NCBI GenBank assembly: GCA_942486035.1
Contig: CALNXK010000071.1
Location: 463,501 to 527,500, forward strand
Length of the DNA: 64,000 nt
Direction of reading: 5' to 3'
Source: Porites lobata
Taxonomy: Eukaryota; Cnidaria; Anthozoa; Scleractinia; Poritidae
This document shows, one piece after another, positions 1 to 14,100 of this stretch. The notes below the pieces were generated by a model. That model was not told where the DNA came from, ran no database searches, and worked only from the letters and a program-made list of their open reading frames with translations. The position numbers and the translations under genes were made by a program. Every line of letters starts with the position of its first letter. Within the stretch, counting starts at the first letter, position 1.

Positions 1-2080
1 GGGGCAAACTGGGGAGAGGAAGGCACGCACCCATTTTTTCGCGTACATTTCACTTACGTGTCATCCCCCGGCTTACTAAGAACCTGGAACAGGCTACTAA
101 TAAAAGGCTTCTTTTTTGCCATGCCTCTTCCTGTACTATTGACGTCACTTTACCTGATATCTCAAAGTCTTCCAATTTTGGCTAACGCTAGCTGTTTATG
201 AAGAATTGAGCTAATCAGAAACAGGGAAATATTTCGGCTTTTTCGCGATCGATTGTCGGTCAACCTAGCGTTCTTATGGTAACTACGGTTGGGAGTCTGA
301 AACATTCGGAAATTGAGCATACGATTAAATGTTCTTTATAAATAGAACAAAGTGGGAGGTAAGACTGAGGGTCATTTTACTAATGAAAGTTCCGCGTTAA
401 TTTTTAATTTCTCATGAAGGTGTAAAATTGCTATGACAACAAGACGTTCTGCGAGCATGTCTCATTGCCTTCATGGTACCCGGTCCCAGGTTGAAAGAAT
501 TTTTTTTACGAATGAAGATGTCAAGGCATTTAAAGACGCTATAGAAACTGACCAAAATACACAAAAAAGCACAGTGTTTAACAGCATAAAGTAATTTTAC
601 GGGTATTGTTTAAAAAAACTTTTGACTTTAAGCAAAAACTATATGGTCCTGTATGATTCTACCTTTTAAAAATTTAGTGCGCGAAGTTCTCGATAAAATA
701 AACAATTAAAACAACTCTCGATTTTGAGCCTAAGTTTGCACCCATGACAAATTTAGAGTCAAATAGTACGGTCGTGAAATTATGAAATAATTTTAGTTAC
801 GTTTTGACAAAACGCGTGTGACCGTCATTTTACTGTTTCGGTATAGATTACACAGTCAGGACAAAATGTGACAAATAACAAGTTATTATTATTATTTTTA
901 AATACCTTGTGGCGTATTAAAAGCCACTCACTATGCATAACTAGATGATGTAAACATGAACTGTGGGGTATACCTTAAATCTGAAATTAAACTATGTTTA
1001 ATATCTAACAAGCAGTATTGGAGGTCTTTGGATTTTCGCCAAATTAAGGCTCCCTCGGCAAATTTTCTACCTTCGCAACACCAAGAGCCAAGAATTGTAA
1101 CTTTAAAATTATATAACCAGTGGGAAGAGGAGTGTTAAATTTAAAATTTGTAACACAGTTTCATATTCAAGGAATCCGTAGCTTGCTCTTCGCAAATAAA
1201 AAACATATCCTTAAAATCAAGCGCAATATTTTCGAGAGGGGATGATTTACCAAAACAACTTATAGTTCCGTCATCGTCTTAGTTGTCTCACAAAGTATCT
1301 GAGAATTACAACTCGTAACTCGTAACATGAAGGATGAGTGGCTGTGTAGGGCAAATTCAGTCTCCGTCCAGGTTGGCAATCGATTAAACATTTTCAAGAA
1401 TGATCCGTTTACACAGTACCGGACGAATTTTCGACCGGATGAAAAACTTGACCGGACACTAGATGATGTAAACATGAACTGTGGGGTATACCTTAAATCT
1501 GAATGTACACTATGTTTAACATCTAACAAGCAGTATTGGACGTCTTTCAGAACATAACTGAATAAACGAATTGATAATAAAATTAATAAGTATTGAATTT
1601 GTTAAACTAATTGCTTTCTGTAAAAATTGGTCACAATGTATTTGATAAAGAAAACAAACAGTTGAGAATTTAGAAAACAGGCTAATTTGTTCTCTGTTTC
1701 TCTGTGCTGCCATTCGTGTTCCACATGAAGTTACAAAGAATCCGAGTGGCATTTGTAATAATAGAGACATTTAGAATCATATATACGCGGCACATGCTTA
1801 GCACGTGACCAAATTCTCACATTACCCAGTGTCGTTTTTTTGCCATTAGTAGCCACGTGATTAATTTTTTTTTTAACTGCTCTTTTCGTTTTGTGTCAAA
1901 TACTCATTTTGAATCCAACGTTTGCAGTTTGGCTTAAACGTGATTTTTTTTAGAAGTATGCAATATTCGAAAATGATATTAGCTGTATCCGGCACAGGAG
2001 AGGTTTCTCAAACAAATCATCTTCAATAAACAAAGTTGATTAAAAAGCTATGATCTATTCTAATTGTACCCAAACAAGCT
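1..2080. other. Upstream intergenic DNA, no gene seen
   Basis: No frame here shows a recognisable domain, signal peptide or coherent exon set. The only clear structure is a repeat block from about 943 onward, listed separately. The rest is AT-rich sequence. The first supported gene element is the TATA-like motif at 2081. Confidence 0.6.
943..1545. repeat. Direct-repeat block upstream of the large gene
   Basis: An approximately 80-base segment at 943-1022 recurs at 1463-1541 with a few changes, so it flanks a unit of about 440 bases. The interior (about 1035-1460) is repeated a second time at 2930-3340 inside the first intron of the large gene. Short open frames here are low-quality and show no known domain. 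This looks like a dispersed repeat that was locally duplicated; I cannot assign a family. Confidence 0.6.
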
Positions 2081-2089
2081 TATAAATAG
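2081..2089 (+). promoter_or_regulatory. Candidate TATA box for the discoidin/TSR gene
   Basis: TATAAATAG lies 168 bases before the first in-frame ATG at 2257. A start site about 30 bases downstream would give a 5' leader of about 145 bases. An out-of-frame ATG at 2100 falls close to or just before that point. A good TATA match can arise by chance in AT-rich DNA, so this is position-supported inference. Confidence 0.35.
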
Positions 2090-2256
2090 TTCATTTGAAA
2101 TGCCATTTTCTCAGTGGGACCATATACTGCGACCTTGTTGGAAGTTTGGTCGCCTTGTTGACGAGGCACAAAAGTACCCTGGTAAAGTTGGGAAGGGCTC
2201 TTTCAATTAAAGCAGAAGTCATTTTGGCTGCTTTAACTAGGGGTGTCAAATCCAAG

Positions 2257-3730
2257 ATGACCGCTGTAGAGAAAATTTTGCTCTTGCTTCTGGGAGCAGG
2301 TAAGTGAGATGTTAACTTTGTGCTCATATTCGTGACTGTAAAACAGCGTGACAAGCAACCTTATGTTATACTAGGTGTACTGTGGGTTAAAACAACAGAC
2401 GAAAGAAATTTTGCAACTTTTAAAACAAGAGATCAAGCCATGGCATTCGAACATTAAGCAGATATAGTAGCCAAGACATCCATAAGTTGTTGTCGAGGGT
2501 CCACTTATATCTAGACTTTTCAATGAAAAAATTAATTTGGCATCAAATGTCCAAGGAAAAGTTGGGGGCCAAGTGGGCGATATTTTTTTATCTTAAATCA
2601 TCACACAAAGTACCAGTGGCGTATCCAGGGGAGGGAGACTGGGTCCCCCCTTATCTAAGGGTCTCGATGCCCCCCCAATCTCAAGGTCTGGATTCGGCAC
2701 TGAGTACAGATTGTAGTATCTAATTCTACAGGAATTTTCTGAGCTGGTCGAGGTTAAATTACGGCTGGTTTTACGCACCAATTGAGAATGACGTTCACTG
2801 ACCTACTGACAAATCTCTTACTATGTGGCCCGTCGTACAGACAAGTAGCGTATTAGGTCAAATCTTTGATGAAGGCATTCATGGAAAGTCATCTGCAGTG
2901 TTAAGGGGTGGGTTAATCGAAATAAAATGGGATTTTCCCCAAATTAAGGCTCTCTCGGCATATTTTCTACCTTCGCAACACCAAGAGCCGGGAATTGTAA
3001 CTTTAAAATATAACCAGTGGGAAGAGGAGTGTTAAATTTAAAATTTCATATTCAAGGAATCCGTAGCTTGCTCCTTGCAAATAGAAACATATCCTTTAAA
3101 ATCAACCGAAATATTTTCGAGAGAGGATAATTTACCACTGACCACTTATAGTGCCGTCATCGTTTTAGTTGTCTCACAAACTAAGTGAGAATTACAACTC
3201 GTAACATGAAGGATGAGTGGCTGTGTAGGGCAAATCCAGTCTCCGTCCAGGTTGGCAATCGATTAAACATTTTCAAGAATGAGCCGTTTACACAGTACCG
3301 GACGAATTTTCGACCGGATGAAAAACTTGATGGGACACTTCGTTGACACGGGGTCGTTCAATATTTTTGCACAGTTCACAAGGAACGTTAAATGACAATT
3401 AGGCACGTCTAAATTTTTCGTTACTGTTAGGGAGCTTCTGTGTGAACAGAACACAAACGCAGAAGTTTTCAACCGGTCGAAAATTCGTCCAGTGTCTTAT
3501 GAACGTAGCATGAGTTGGAAATAACTATTATTATTAAATACTGAATCATTGGATAATGCAATTCTAGAGCTCTGATTGGCTTATCCTTCATGGTGTATGA
3601 GCCATTATACCATGCTCTCCAAATATGGTATCTGTACGCGTCTACTCAAAATTAAGAAAATGCTGAAAATATTTTGTGGGCGTTTTTAATAAAACAATTA
3701 TTCCACTCGCTGGTTGGATATGAGATGATT

Positions 3731-3763
<33 letters not shown>

Positions 3764-5136
3764 ATGTACCATCTCATATCCAACGCACACTCGTGGAATA
3801 ATTGTTAAATAATTTCTTTTCACTACCTTGGCGATATAAATCGATAAAGGAGCATTTATTTGGTTAAATTACTGACCACATGAGGTTAAATTTTTAATTT
3901 GCTCACTTTACTGCAGACAGTTGTCAAGGTCAATTTCAGATAAAAAGTACTGCCGCTCTCTTACTACCTCCCGCGTATAATCTACTATCGGTCTTTTAAT
4001 TAAAAGTGTACAGAGAGGCTGGTTAAATTAGAACAAGGGAGAAACGAATGCACCACCATCCGCAGCTTAAATCTGTGTAAAAAAAACTAGTATCAAGATT
4101 CACATTCAAAATTACATTGGACGCCAACGCGATGAGCAAAAAGTCTACACTTTTGACCTTTTTTCTGCATACGAAAGGGCCTTAAACATTCCAGATGTGC
4201 ACGTTTTAAACTAACCATATACCTGATCTTTGTGTCCCTTCGAGATGGAGGCAAATTATTTGATCGTTATATTAAGAGCGAAGCAAGAAGAAAGTCAGTA
4301 ATTTGATATTTCAGTATGGCGTTTGTTGATCTTTAATTACGTCACATGCAGATCCAAGTAGTACATACATACATACACATACTTTATTTAAGCTCGAAAT
4401 TTGGAGAGTAGGTGTAGAGCTAATATATTCGAGAAATAAGTTAAAATAATTAAAAATAAAATTTGCAATATTGCAATTCCAATATTATTTATAAACTATA
4501 TACAACATTATGCATGCAGAGGGAAATATAACTTGTAAATCTACTGTGGAAAAGCTAGCTTCATATCTGAGGATCTCCTGCTTAAATTCTAGAAAATTTA
4601 ATGTTTTGTAAGTGTGTGGGAGAGAGTTCCTTATTTTGCTAGCTAAGTATGACAAAGAGTGCAGACCGTAAGTCGTTGTTTTGGGTTGGGAAGGGCCAGG
4701 ATATGATTTCCGCGCAAATTTTAGGATGAAGACCGTACGGTGAACATATCTTTTAAATAACCTGGAGAATTCGTAAAGAACAGACTCTTATATAATGTCA
4801 TCATGAACTTCTGGAGGCGTCTAATGAATAAAGATTTCATGTTAACTTTGCTTAGTAAAATGTCATATGGAGAGCTGTAGTCCTGTAATGGTAGCGCGCC
4901 GATTAAAATGAACCTGACTTGGGCACAAGGATTAAAACGATATTTTTCATAATCGATATTCCAATTTTTATTTCTTCTTGCTGTAACGAATTCAAGTCAA
5001 AAAATTTTAAATAAAGTAGTCCCTTCTGCAATTAAATTTCTATTATACTGACGACAATTCAGTTTCGTTTCCGACTGGACTTTCAGTATAACTAATTAAC
5101 ATCATCTTTCCTATTTTTCAGGTTTTGTGGCCGGAG
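2257..5136 (+). CDS. Signal-peptide exon and 15-base microexon
   Basis: Exon 1 (2257-2299) starts at the only in-frame ATG and encodes MTAVEKILLLLLGA, a basic start followed by a leucine core. Exon 2 (5122-5136) is a 15-base microexon with a strong acceptor (pyrimidine-rich, then CAG) and donor (GTAAGG). It completes the signal peptide with GFVAG, giving a likely cleavage site just before the first discoidin residue, Asp20. Both flanking junctions are phase 1, so skipping the microexon would keep the frame but shorten the cleavage region. The 2.8 kb intron between them holds repeats only: a copy of the upstream block at 2930-3340, an inverted repeat at 3299-3492, a foldback at 3693-3806 and unclassified repeat-like sequence at 4355-5000. 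Confidence 0.75.
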
Positions 5137-8100
5137 GTAAGGGTTACTTATAACAGTTCATTACGTATACATACATCACATAAGCGCAATTAAAGCATCA
5201 AAACCAATGTATCTGATCATGAAAGGGCAGCCACAAGAGGCCATCATAGTAATCCGCAGTGTGCAACTCCCCTACTTAGCCTAGCTACGCAACGGCGTTT
5301 TCACAGATCAGCTTATTCTTAGCATTATTTTGTAGTACTTTTCCGGCGAAAATGGAAGCACCTCTTCATGTGCCCATCCGTTGTTTGATATAGTTACGGA
5401 AAGAAAAAAAAAAGAAAATAAATTGCCATCAAAACATCATTGATACTAATTTCTGGACTCCACTTATTGCTGACTAATTTATAAAACTTATTTGATAATC
5501 GCGAAACTCGCGGGAAAATCGCCGTCTAAACTAAACTGGTCGTGCGAAACGCCTTATGCTAACCTGAGATCAGGCCCAATTTTAGCGGTTCTCATACATT
5601 CTCTCTAACGGCTAGCCGGAATATGTTTTCAAAGCGAAACGAAAATAGAGCTTGATCTCAGGTTACCTTTATGCATCGGCACAGAAGAGTTCCCGGTTAA
5701 CATGGATAGGCTGTCTGGCCACCACATGTACTAGTGTGTCAGTGTCGATGACGTGTTTGAATGTTTTTCTTAGATGTATCTGTGGGCCTTAAATAGCCTA
5801 ACTTTCAAGAGTATGAATTCAATATTTCGCAACGTGATTGAAGGATAATTATTCGCTTTTTTCATCGTTCATAAAGACCCGCCGCAACGGTCAATCGAAA
5901 TATAGAACGAAATTTAAACAACTTTAGACGTTGAGATGTCAAGACAATGCGACACGAACACCCACAAAAGGAGTGACTGCTTTAGACCACCGCTTTTACT
6001 TACTTAAATTTCAGCGGAATGGTTGAACACGTCCGAACTGCTTCTTTCATAATTTTCTCTACTGTTTGCTAACATCCGTGTATATACTGATTTTAATATG
6101 TTCTGTACTCTGTATTTTAGACTGTGACGATCCGATGGGAATGGGTAATGGACAAATTCCAAACTCTGCATTGAAGGCTGCTTCTGTGGTATGACTGATA
6201 CAGTTGCAGAAATATGTTCTCAAACGTTTGTGGTCATGAAGTGATTAAGAACTGATGTTTCATACTGAATTTAATTTGGCTGTTTTAGTACTGTTTACTA
6301 CTGTACGTGCATTTTAGCGGCAAAGAATGAATGAGCCCCTGTGATTTCCATAGTATAAAGGCTTTAGGCAGTTAGCCGCGACGGGTCAGCTAGGTTTCGG
6401 TTTTGGTTTCATCGAATTTAAAAGATTGCCGTTTTCGGCAGAAAACTGACTGAAATGCGTACGTGGCACTAAGAAGAGCGACTTCAAACTGTGCTTGGTA
6501 GAAAAGCTCAGTGGTTGGCTTTTATGACATCCCATAACAACATCATGAAAGAATTGTGGCTGTTATTACATTGTTATTTTGTAAATTGTCCCCGAGGTAT
6601 TTGGCTACAAAGCTAGGAGAGGGGGAATGAGACAAAACTCCATAACAAGCTCAAAAGAAACGACAAAAATTTTCAAGAACACAGTTACAGTAACCACAGA
6701 AACCTACAAGAAAAAGCTTTTGCCAAAATTTGTCTGAGTAATAAATGACGCAGCTAATGGAATGGAAAGAACAGGTTTTAGCTCAATTATAGTTGAGGGA
6801 ATGGTCATTAAAAAAAATCCGAGTTAAAAGCTTGCAATCCACTCCCCCTGTACGTCTAAATTAGGTTAAGTTTCCCCTGGTGGCGAACAGTTCAGTCATA
6901 GTCATATAAATTATGTTGTTGGGGAATGGTAATGTATGACAATGAGTTTAAAACAAAAAAAAATAACTTTAAACCCAAGGGTAAAATTGAACCACAAAAT
7001 GTATATTAAAGATATTTCTTCTTTCACGTTTATAGTATAGCTCTAGCTATGCACCGGGTTACGGCAGACTGAACCATCACAGCACTTATATCGCCAAGAG
7101 AAACGACAAGGGACAGTGGATACAGGTGGATTTTGGAAAAGTGGCTAAAGTGACTAAGATCGGAACTCAAGGTCGATATAATGTGGGACAGTGGATCACC
7201 AAATATATTGTCTCTTACAGCATCGATGGTGGATTCTTTGAGTATCAGTTGCACAAGCCATACCACGTACCTCGAGTAAGTATCACAAATGAAGGATGAA
7301 GCAGTTTTACATCTATACAAAGTTTATCTGGGCCGCTGTTTTAAAAGGAAAGTTCTGTCCAAGCCTGTAAGTGTAAGCTATATTTTAGAGAGGCAAGTTC
7401 ATAATAATTTTGGAAACGTATCGAACCAAATTGGGCATCCATCTTGTCTATATCCTCGTGTCAAACCGTTTAGCTATCAGTTAATTAAGGAAAGAGGCCC
7501 GTTATAAACCTAGGATAAATACTATACGTTCTAGGCTAAAAACTCTGAATTTTATTAACCATTTAGTTTTCAATAAATACGAATTAGTCTATTAGTATAG
7601 GTATAGATAGATATAGATATGTATATAGTAGAATTCGATCCGGTACAAGATTTAAAAATTCTTACGCTTAACCTACTTTTGGTATGTATTATTATCTTTT
7701 GAAAAATAAAGCCATATTTTAATACTATTATTATTATTATTAATATTATTGTTATTGTTATTATCATAATTATCACTATTATTATCATCATTATCATTAC
7801 CATTATTTTTACAGTGATTTCTGAAAGCGATACGTCGAGGAACGTGAACACTCGATTGAATCGATTTAAATGACTGTTTTTAGACAACAACATTCATTGA
7901 GTTGTTTTATTCATTTTAGGAATATTACGCCAACAAAGACTACACTAGAGTCGTAATTAACACCCTAGACGAACCAATCCTAGCCCGTTATATCCGCATT
8001 CACCCGATCGCATGGCATGGACACATTTCTTTTAGATTTGAGTTATATGGTTGTTATTCAGGTGAGATGAATGGAAAGTTAAGTTAAATCATGTCAACGT

Positions 8101-11100
8101 TAACTACTCTTGATTGTTTTCATGATTTTAGGGATGGCCACTCCAGGTTTGTGTCAATAGTATTTATTTAGATGTTTGCAGTAATATTTAGTATACATGA
8201 TTTAATCAAATTTCAAAATAAGCCGCGATTGTTTATCTCGTCTTTTGAAACATTTAGCACCCTATTCAGAACACCTCTAAAGTACGTACTTTTGGATAAG
8301 GTAGCATGGACTATGGCATGTATTCCAACCCTTGTTCGCCCCCCTCCCGACTTCTAAATGCTATCAAACGCAACATCCATTAATTACAATGGTCCTTATT
8401 GCGTTCTTGCAGGATTTTCTGCTCCGAAGCCACAATCTTGCATGGCCGGACTTGGATTAGAAAATGGAAACATCCCCGATTCAGCAATAATAGCTTCCAG
8501 CTTTTATAACTCGTATTACAGACCTGACCAAGGGCGTTTGCAAGCTCAGTATGAAAGTGGCGGCTACGGAAGCTGGTTAGCAGCGACATCGAACAATCAA
8601 CAGTGGTTCCAAGTGGATTTTGGAAACTGGACAAAGGTGACGAGAGTCGCTATACAGGGACGCCTGAATGCGGCTCAGTGGGTTACAAAGTTTAAACTGG
8701 CGTATGGATACGACGGGGTATTTTTCAAAGACTTCAAGGAAGACGGCGATACTGCTAAGGTAAAAGATACACCTTTGAAAACCAGAAATGAGGCTACACT
8801 ATGCAAAGAAGAATGGTACTTACACCTTACTTGCTGAGACTATTACAAAATGATGCAGGCGAAGATCTTTTGGGGTATCAAGAGCGGTGTTTTTCACACA
8901 ATGAGCTTTGTTGCCTTTTTCCTTAACTTGTAAACGATAAAGATCATCATAACAAAGGAATCTTTTCGGTCCCCTGGAATCCTTCCCTGTTCCCCTATAC
9001 GAAACCTATGCGCTGTAAAATGTCTCCGCGATTTCTTAATTGTGGGTCATAAAACAGTGCCTGCCTGACTCCTGAACCTTTTAAAAAAGGATCGCTTAAT
9101 GCACGTATATGAAGGCTCAACAATTTTAATCGTCTTGGCAGGGTATCTAAATCCAAAACTGAATTTGCATTTTGTGTCTCAGGAATTTGATGGTAACACA
9201 GATCAATTCATGGTTGTTAGCCACTTGTTGAAGAAGGCAATCATCGCCCGTTTTGTTCGAATTGTTCCACTCACTTGGTATGGAGCCGTTACGCTAAGAG
9301 CCGACTTCTATGGATGCGAGTCAGGTGATCGCTTGTTTTAACTAAACTGATTTTATCCAACTCAGACTTCTACCATATAACAGTTATAAGACTGTCCATT
9401 TATCAACCTTTCAATGTGTAGGAAATCTGAAAGAAAAGGAGAGACTGCTCGCACTCTACAGCTGTAATTATATTCACCTAAAACGAAAAATTTCTCAAAG
9501 AAATATCTAGGTAGTGAAATGTTGTTCTTGATGTACTGTGCTAACAGGGTTTGAAGTTCCGGACATAGTGTGCGCATCTGCTCTGGGAATGCAGTCAGGC
9601 AAGATACCGGACTCGGCTTTTGTGGCATCATCTCGGTATAATCAGTACTGGGGACCGGAGAGGGGAAGGTTAAACGAGAAAAAGGAAGGTATGATTTGTT
9701 TCAAAATTGACTAGAACAGAGGGTGATCTCTTGGTGAAGCTGAAGTCTATATCTTAGCTTATCAGCGTCTTATTTCCGTCCATTAAATACGAGTCAATTA
9801 GCCTCGCTAATGGGCATTTTTGTTAAAAGAAAAAAAACTCCTCTGCTTGAATTGACAAGTCCATCATCCAAACTATACCATCGAAAACGCATATATGAAG
9901 ACACGATTTCGATCTCAGGCTGCTCTGAGACGACGGTGCCCTACTCGCAAATAGTGTAAACTATTTTGTGTATCTCGGCTAATACACCATTTCTAGGCAG
10001 TTTCAATGGTGGATGGGTTGCCCAGTATGGAGGCGCTGATCAGTTCCTGCAGATTGACTTGGGTAATGTTACCAAGGTAACAAGGATCGCCACGCAAGGA
10101 AGGTATGATGCAGGCTGGTGGACAAAGACATACACTCTTTCATACAGTAATGATGGAGCAGCGTTCACAGCGTACAAGAATGGCAAGGTATAAAGACATG
10201 TCTCATTTCGTAGTACATAATAAGACGGATTAAAACAATAGAGAAACACAATGGATGTGACACTGCTATTCTTAGTCTAACAGAACGATGGAAACAAGAG
10301 CTTGACTCGACAATCATAAAGTCATCAGAAGTAGTTTAAATAGCTTTAACAAAAGCCTTTGCCTACTCTACCGCTTGATATGATAGCACTGAAATTAACG
10401 CAATATCATGTTGACGACAAAATCATTGACCTATCTTTCTAATCGAAGGCAACGGGTAAAACTTTCGACATGGCAGGATATAACAACTGGAATTCCTCAT
10501 GGATCCGCACATGGGCCTGTTTTATTCAACATATTCATGAACGACCTTGTTAACTTGATAAAAGGTAGCAACCTATCGACTTATGCAGATGACACACGGG
10601 CATTCTTTGCTGATAAAAGATCCTTTGATAGTCCAAGAAATTATAAACTCTAATTTATCATACGTACATAAGTGTTTTTTTTGAAAAATGGCATTAAAAA
10701 AAAACACTCTAAATACCAGGCTATAGTGATAGGCTATGGGAAAGTTAATCCAGAATTTCGCTGTGAAAATAACGCCATCAGTCGCCGTTTCATGTCATCC
10801 GTTTGACGTAACAGGCGTAATGCTTAACCTATATAATATTATTCCAATACCTTATTTTAAGATAACTATTTGCCTTCCTATTGTCAAGGTCTTCCAAGGC
10901 AATACGGACTACAGAACTGCAGTAGGTCATATTCTTGATCGTCCAATTATCGCTCGCTTCATCAAAATCAACGTGAAAACATACCAAGGATATCCATCAT
11001 TGAGGGTGGAGCTTTATGGATGCTCTGATGGTATGTGGGATTTTTTTGTCTGAAATGGATGCTGGTTTACCTGTTATCTGTTTCAATTTTATTTGATAAG

Positions 11101-14100
11101 TCTAACTATGTCTGTGTTTAAAATTTTATAGGCTTTTCCACCCCTAATCCACCACAGTGTATGGAAGCCCTTGGAATGCAATCCGGTGACATACCTGACT
11201 CAGCCATCACTGCCTCAAGCTCTGCTAATGCCGTCAGTTATGCTCCTTCAGTTGGCAGACTTCACTTTCTATCTGCTGGTAGCGGTAGATATGGGAGCTG
11301 GGCAGCAGGAGCCAACAATGCACAGCAGTGGTTTCAAGTCGATTTTGGAAGCTGGACTAAAGTCACAGCAGTAGCGACACAGGGACGGCAAGATTCTAAT
11401 CAATGGGTAAAAACCTTTAGTATGTCATACAGCTATGATGGGGTTTTTTACAAGATTGTGAGCAACGAGCAAGGTTTGAAAAAGGTAAGAGTTATGAAGA
11501 AAGTATTGTCAAGCCCTCTGCGCTCACCCCGCGCCCGATCATCCCTTACAAAAAACAGGCTATTTGCGCTAAGAGGTCGTGTGACATCTTTTTTATGAAA
11601 ATGAAAGTTATATGATTTTGCCTTCGAAAAACGATTAGTGGGTCATTTCTTAAACAAAATAATAGTGATTTGGTTTTTCAAACCCGCACATTTTCTTAAA
11701 ATGAGTAAGTTCGTAAATGGTCAAGTGACCAAAATGTGATTTTTAAAATTATGAATTATTTCTTTCTAAACACAAATTTTGCACTTAAACTTAAAGGAAA
11801 ATGTTGAAAAGATGATGTGGTAACGTTTACAGCACATCTGAGCGTAACTATCAAACGTTTAACCAGATATGAGCCAAAAGTAGTTTTGGCCGCCATGTTG
11901 GAGGGCAAGAGTATGTTCTCCAACATGGCGGCCAATACAAATCATACTACTTTGTTGAAAAGTCAAAGTGCCATAAAATATCTCCCTTAAATTCGTTTCC
12001 TCTCAAATTTCGGGTGTAATATAATTTTTATGAGCCCTGTCAATTTTTGGCATCAGCAAGATTCCAACTCATTGTTTAAAGGAAGCATTGATCACCTGAC
12101 CTCTTAGTGCAAGTGACCTACTGGCATAAAACGCAGATGTAAATCTCGCCTTCGCTTTTAACGTCTTTCTTTTATCTAATCAATTTTCAGCTTGGGCGGA
12201 GAGATTTCTCTGCAGCAGTTTTATCAAATACAAAATTAAAGTAGATTTTTGCATACTTAATTGAATTTTCTATAGTAAATCATCGCCAAAAAAGAGAACA
12301 CTTCTAGTCACAACTGTACAATTTGATAGTTTGAAATCAACTGAGTGTAGTATATAGATTAAGCCAGGGCTAAAGATGAAGCCCCCGTTACTGCATTTAG
12401 AATTTACTTCAAACAATAGAATTGTTACAATTGTAAAGAAACGTACTTAGAGTTAAGCCCGCGATCATTTGAACAATAGTTACTTGTCCGCGGATTACTT
12501 AAAAAAACACGCAACCTCCATGGGTCGACCTCTAAGCCGAATTATGGTCATGTGATACTGGTCAGCAGATACCCTATTTTGACAACTGTCAATTGACGAC
12601 AACATGCAAGTGCAATATCAGGTCTCAGGCTCCCACTCTAACCAGAAGGTGTGAAATTTCACAAAGGTTACCTTTAAGTAATTGCTCGACTACAAGAGAG
12701 AACCTTCTGATAAGACGGTCGCTGCACTCAGGAAAGCGAGGAAAAATTAATGCTCAACGCATCGCGCGCTGCCTCACCAATGATTACTGGCTGAATCTCT
12801 CTCAGAGCATCCATCTATCTGCTGACTGTGGGAATCTCTGCGCTATGTACGATGGAATAAAGAGAGCTTTCGGCCCAAGCGCTACCCAAACTGCACCTTT
12901 GAAGTAAGCTGCCGGCGACATCATCACAGACCGGAGTAAACTGATGAAGAGGTGGACTGAACACTACCAAGAACCTACTCTAAAGAGAACATCGTCACTG
13001 ACACAGTAGTTGAGAGTACCAGCCTCCTGCCTGTTATTAATAAGCTTGACCTTCCACCCTCAGTAGACTTATAACTTAAAGCAATCAACTCTCTAGCCTG
13101 AGGGAAAGCATCAGGCAACAATGGCATCCCTTCAGAGGTCATCGAGGGTGGTATGAATACCGCTCTCCTTTGCCATCTACACGAGCTCTTGCTTCAGTGC
13201 TGGGAGGAAGGAACAGTGCCCTAGGACATGCGTGACTCTAACATCGCCACGCTCTACAAGACCAAAAGACAAGGGACACCGCAGCGACTGTAACACACAC
13301 CGTGGAATATCTCTCCTCAGTATCACTGGGAAGGCCTTTGCCCGTGTAGCGTTGAATAGCTTACAGAAGCTAGCAAAAAGGGTGTACCCTGAGGCTCAGT
13401 GCGGGTTCAAGGCAGGAAGGTCAACAATTGACATGATCTTTTTCCTGAGGCAGCTGCAGGAAAAGTGTCGGGAGCAGAGCAGAGGAAACCCCTGTATATT
13501 GCCTTTATCGACCAGAGTAAGGCCTTCGAGCCTAATCAGCAGGAAGGGGTTATTCACTCTCTTGCAGAGGATGGGATGCCCTCCCAAGCTCCTAAGGAAG
13601 ATAATGTCTTTCCATGAAGACATGCAAGAAACCGTCCAGTAGGATGGCTCAACCTCAGACTCCTTCCCAATCAAGAGCGGAGTGAAACAGGGCCGTGTAC
13701 TTGCACTCAAATTCTTGGACATCTTTTTTTCTGTACTGCTGTCTACCAGAAACGATGGAAACCTCTTCAACCTTGCACGTCTCTGAGCAGAGACTAGGGT
13801 TCGGAAAGTACTGATAAGGGAGATACTGTTTGCAGACGACGCTGCCTTAACCGCACACAATGAGAATGCTTTACAACGACTAATTATCACCTTTGCACTC
13901 AATTGTAGCGAGTTTGGTCTCACCATCAGTCACAAAAAGACCAACATCCTTGGCCAAGACGTCGGCAACATCCCAAGCATCTCCATCGACCACTACACTC
14001 TCGAGGTGGAGGAGGACTTCACTTACCTAGGCTCCACCATCTCCAACAACCTCTCCCCAGACACTGAACTGAACAAACGAATTTCAAAGCAGAGCAGCAC

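Noticed and set aside
2095..2307. Longer N-terminal extension of the discoidin gene upstream of Met at 2257
   Set aside because: The frame is open but has no ATG before 2257, and the residues from 2257 form a clean signal peptide.
7570..7893. Minus-strand hydrophobic protein rich in Ile/Met
   Set aside because: It is the translation of the ATT/ATC microsatellite.
13396..13926. 176-codon open frame on the minus strand
   Set aside because: It is antisense to the reverse transcriptase relic on the plus strand and carries no motif of its own.
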